Shown: positions 61,413 through 64,000 of the stretch, piece by piece
Layout of the letters: every line of letters starts with the position of its first letter
How positions within the stretch are numbered: the first letter of the stretch is position 1
Source of the DNA: Xanthostigma xanthostigma
Lineage: Eukaryota > Arthropoda > Insecta > Raphidioptera > Raphidiidae
Direction of reading: 5' to 3'
Length of the DNA stretch: 64,000 nucleotides
NCBI GenBank assembly: GCA_963575645.1
Contig: OY754475.1
Span: forward strand, 5,084,001-5,148,000
Made by a program: the position numbers and the translations under genes
Notes under the pieces: model-generated
Database searches by the model: none
The model's input: the letters and a program-made list of their open reading frames with translations, nothing else
What the model was told of the DNA's origin: nothing

Positions 61413-62319
61413 TAGGTATCTATGGGAGCGTTTGTGCATTGTGCATTGTAGGGAAATATCAACGCATAATAAATGTTCCAGTTGAATTACTTTTTTTTCA
61501 TAATACGTTGTATAAAAAATCTAGGTACATATTTTTGGTTTTGATAGTAGGTCGAAATTTTTTCTGTTGCAAAATACCCTTAGATTTCAGTCGCTAATAG
61601 CTACGAGACTAATATTTGCGGTAACAACGGTTGAACCAACAACGAGTCTTTACGAGTTCGTGGCGCGGGATTTGTTTTGCCTGTGACGTCATCGCTCATT
61701 ATAGTCACGAATTGGCTTTGTGTTAAGTTTTAAGCGTGGAAACGCGTTTAGCTAGGACATTGATTCGGGTGTCGTTTTAAAGAGCTGGCGGAGCACTATG
61801 AAGTGAAACAAAAACGGTCGCCGGAATATAAATGAAAATTGGTATTAAATTGAAAATTACGAAACAGTAGAATCTAAAATCTCATAATTTTTCAATATGT
61901 ATAAACGGAAATAGTCGATTCGTTGGCGGAAACTAACGAATTAATGTTTAATTGAATTTGTAATTTTAATTTGATTTTAACGTGTGACAAAGAAATTTAC
62001 ATAATTATTAATTTTAAACGTTGTTAATTTTTGTGACCCTGAACTAGTTGTGAAATATGGGAAACAAGCTATTATTTTACTGTCGTTCAGTTTTTATATA
62101 CACGCATATCAAAGATAAAAATCATTACATCGTAAATAAATACGAATTAATTCATAAATTATTTTGTTGTTTTTAAAATCACTGCATTTAAAAGTAATAG
62201 TATATTATGCACTATACAGACTGTTTATAAAGGATTATAGACGCTCGATATCTTAGGTCATTAGTGCCGCGTTGTTGAAAGCATTGTCAGAAAATGTACT
62301 CTTAGATTGTGATCGCATA
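61413..62319. other. Gene-free stretch
   Basis: No exon. 62236-62262 (TAGACGCTCGATATCTTAGG) shares a short motif with 25120 and 33785 (complement), a minor dispersed repeat. Confidence 0.4.
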
Positions 62320-62857
62320 ATCACATTTTTAACCGACTTCAAAAAAGGAGGAGGTTCTATGTTCGACTGTATATATATATATTTTTTTGTATGTATGTTC
62401 ACCGATTTCTCCGTCAATTATGGACCGATTTTCAAAATTATTTTTTTATTCGAAAGAGTGCACTTCTGAGGTGGTCCCATCGGAACCAAGTCAGGATCTG
62501 ATGGTGGAATCCGGGGAAATCGAGAGAAACTCTCAAATTTCAAAGGCACGCGTACCTGGCCTACCCATTGCAATACTTTATCTAACACTAAAAAGAGAAA
62601 AATAAAATATTTTTAACAAACAAATTGAACCGACGTCAAAAAATATGCACTAAAAAGTAAAAAATAATAATTATTGTTATTTTTGGAGTCGGTGTCAGCC
62701 AAAATTAAATCTATTCCGAGAACTAGAGACATGTAAGATTCAAATTGCTACTTTCGAATTCCGATGTGACACCGACTCCAAAAATAACAATAATTATTAT
62801 TTTTTTCAGTGCATATTTTTTGAAGTCGGTTCAATTTTTTTGTTAAAAATATTTTTA
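62320..62857. mobile_element. MITE-like element with ACCGACTTC ends and a nested inverted repeat
   Basis: ACCGACTTCAAAAAAGGAGG at about 62330 marks a terminus found widely in moth repeats. 62607-62857 is a strong inverted repeat: TTGAACCGACGTCAAAAAAT and complement outside, GGAGTCGGTGTCA and TGACACCGACTCC inside. The relation between the two parts (one element or two nested ones) is unclear. Confidence 0.65.
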
Positions 62858-63514
62858 TGATTATGCAGAAACGGTCTGATGTTGTTGTCACATAAGTTAT
62901 TATATTGCAAAGCTGTTCTTTTTTGAATTACAACTTGGGAACGCTAAATACTTAAAATCACTGTCAGACGGTTTCATTGTTATCTCATTCTAGTACGTGG
63001 ATACAATGAATTGAGGTACTTGGTAAATCTAGTACTTTTAATATTATGAGTTTCGAAACATACTGTATAATACATACAGGAAACAATGCATTAATTGAAA
63101 GTGCATTTTAGACGTCTAAACGTGTTGCACTGGACAGGTGTGAAATATGATACCATTTTTTTTTTAGAGAGAAAGCTAACTTCAAGTGTTTTAAAATTTT
63201 ACAAGGAAAAAAACACGGTTTATTTGAAAATTAGGTAATAAAAAACATTAGAGTTGCATCGTTAGTTTTTTTTAGACTTTTAAAATAAGTGATTTCGAAA
63301 ATCAAGAATGCGTATAGAATTGTAGAAATTATATATGAATTTAATATTTAAATAGAGAGATTGCATAATGCTGCATGTTCAGTCGAACGACTTGATTGGT
63401 GTGATACATCTATGGCGACGTCTGTTGACCGGTTCATCTCAAAAAATTGTTGCAAAAAAATTTGTTTTTTATTTAATGTGTATTATTTTTTATTATAATA
63501 TATTAAAATATATC
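62858..63514. other. Gene-free stretch
   Basis: AT-rich, no exon. The sequence before the RTE fragment has an open frame from 63368, but its first 45 codons do not resemble the element's protein. Confidence 0.4.
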
Positions 63515-64000
63515 TTGGACGATATTCCTTTAAATCTAAAAACTAAAGTATATAACTCTTGTGTTCTTCCATCTCTAACGTATGGTGCTCAAACCTGGTC
63601 CTTAACTAAAAACCAGTATAATAAACTGCAAACATGTCAAAGATCAATGGAAAGGAAAATGCTCAATATAAAACTAATAGATAAAATTAATTCTAATATC
63701 ATAAGAAAGAAAACAAAAATAATAGACGTAAAGCAAAAAATAAAATACATGAAATGGACTTGGGCAGGGCATATAGCAAGAATGAGTAACGATAAATGGA
63801 CAAAGATAATAACGGAATGGTATCCAAGAGACGGTAAAAGGAAGCAAGGAAGACAGAAGAAAAGGTGGAAAGATGATATAGAAAAGTTAGCTGGAAAGTA
63901 TTGGCATCGTACTGCTAAAGACAGGAAGACATGGACAAACCTGGGGGAGGCCTTTGCCCAATAGTGGGATGAAAAAGGTTATATATTATTATTATTATTA
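63515..64000 (+). mobile_element. RTE-type LINE, 3' end with C-terminal coding tail
   Basis: Open frame to the TAG at 63962-63964 encoding the typical C-terminal region of an RTE endonuclease-reverse transcriptase: DDIPLNLKTKVYNSCVLPSL, TYGAQTW, MKWTWAGHIARM, RKQGRQKKRWKDDIE and TWTNLGEAFAQ. The 3' terminus GAGGCCTTTGCCCAATAGTG, then an ATT/TTA microsatellite tail, is the usual end of these elements in Lepidoptera. The catalytic RT motifs and the endonuclease are absent, so the copy is 5'-truncated. The frame is intact to its end, which suggests relatively recent insertion. The tail continues past the window. Confidence 0.88.

Overview
The window looks like an AT-rich, TE-rich insect chromosome segment, most likely from a moth or butterfly (Lepidoptera). 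The clues are split-signal-peptide genes for PYPV-rich secreted (cuticle-type) proteins, an RTE-type LINE 3' end with the moth-like GAGGCCTTTGCCCA terminus, the dispersed motif ACCGACTTCAAAAAAGGAGG, and short Helitron-like repeats that begin TCTATACTAATATTATAAAG and end CTAG. The order-level assignment rests on recalled repeat families and was not checked by search.

Layout. (1) 1-22164 is a satellite array of about 32 units of about 656 bp. Each unit is a diverged dimer of a roughly 328-bp ancestor. Diagnostic variants recur in a higher-order pattern, and one 4.5-kb block recurs 7868 bp away. At 5783-6990 one unit is split by a 1.2-kb, almost fully palindromic element. (2) 22149-25528 holds a six-exon, fully in-frame gene for a member of the M20 peptidase family resembling cytosolic non-specific dipeptidase (CNDP2), but most metal-binding and catalytic residues are replaced. 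It reads as a pseudoenzyme. Its only visible start codon and first few residues lie in the last, decayed satellite copy. (3) 25650-46570 has no convincing gene. It is a graveyard of Helitron-like elements, palindromic MITEs, LINE fragments, a SINE-sized inverted pair, minisatellites and a tandem/foldback structure. (4) 46571-57648 is a cluster of three minus-strand genes of identical architecture: TATA box, a four-codon first coding exon (MKLL or MKFL), a phase-0 intron, then one large exon encoding a low-complexity secreted protein. Two are close tandem paralogues (PYPV core with His-rich flanks). The third shares the signal peptide layout and a KRG-type dibasic motif but carries HETTERQ repeats. 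(5) 57720-64000 is again repeat-dominated (tRNA-type SINE, a TIR element, LINE 3' ends, a nested MITE).

How it fits together: the three minus-strand genes form a small co-organised cluster that probably arose by tandem duplication and is plausibly used in cuticle or another extracellular matrix. The M20-like gene is functionally unrelated to them. No bacterial, CRISPR, rRNA or tRNA genes were seen. All homology statements come from reading motifs by eye.
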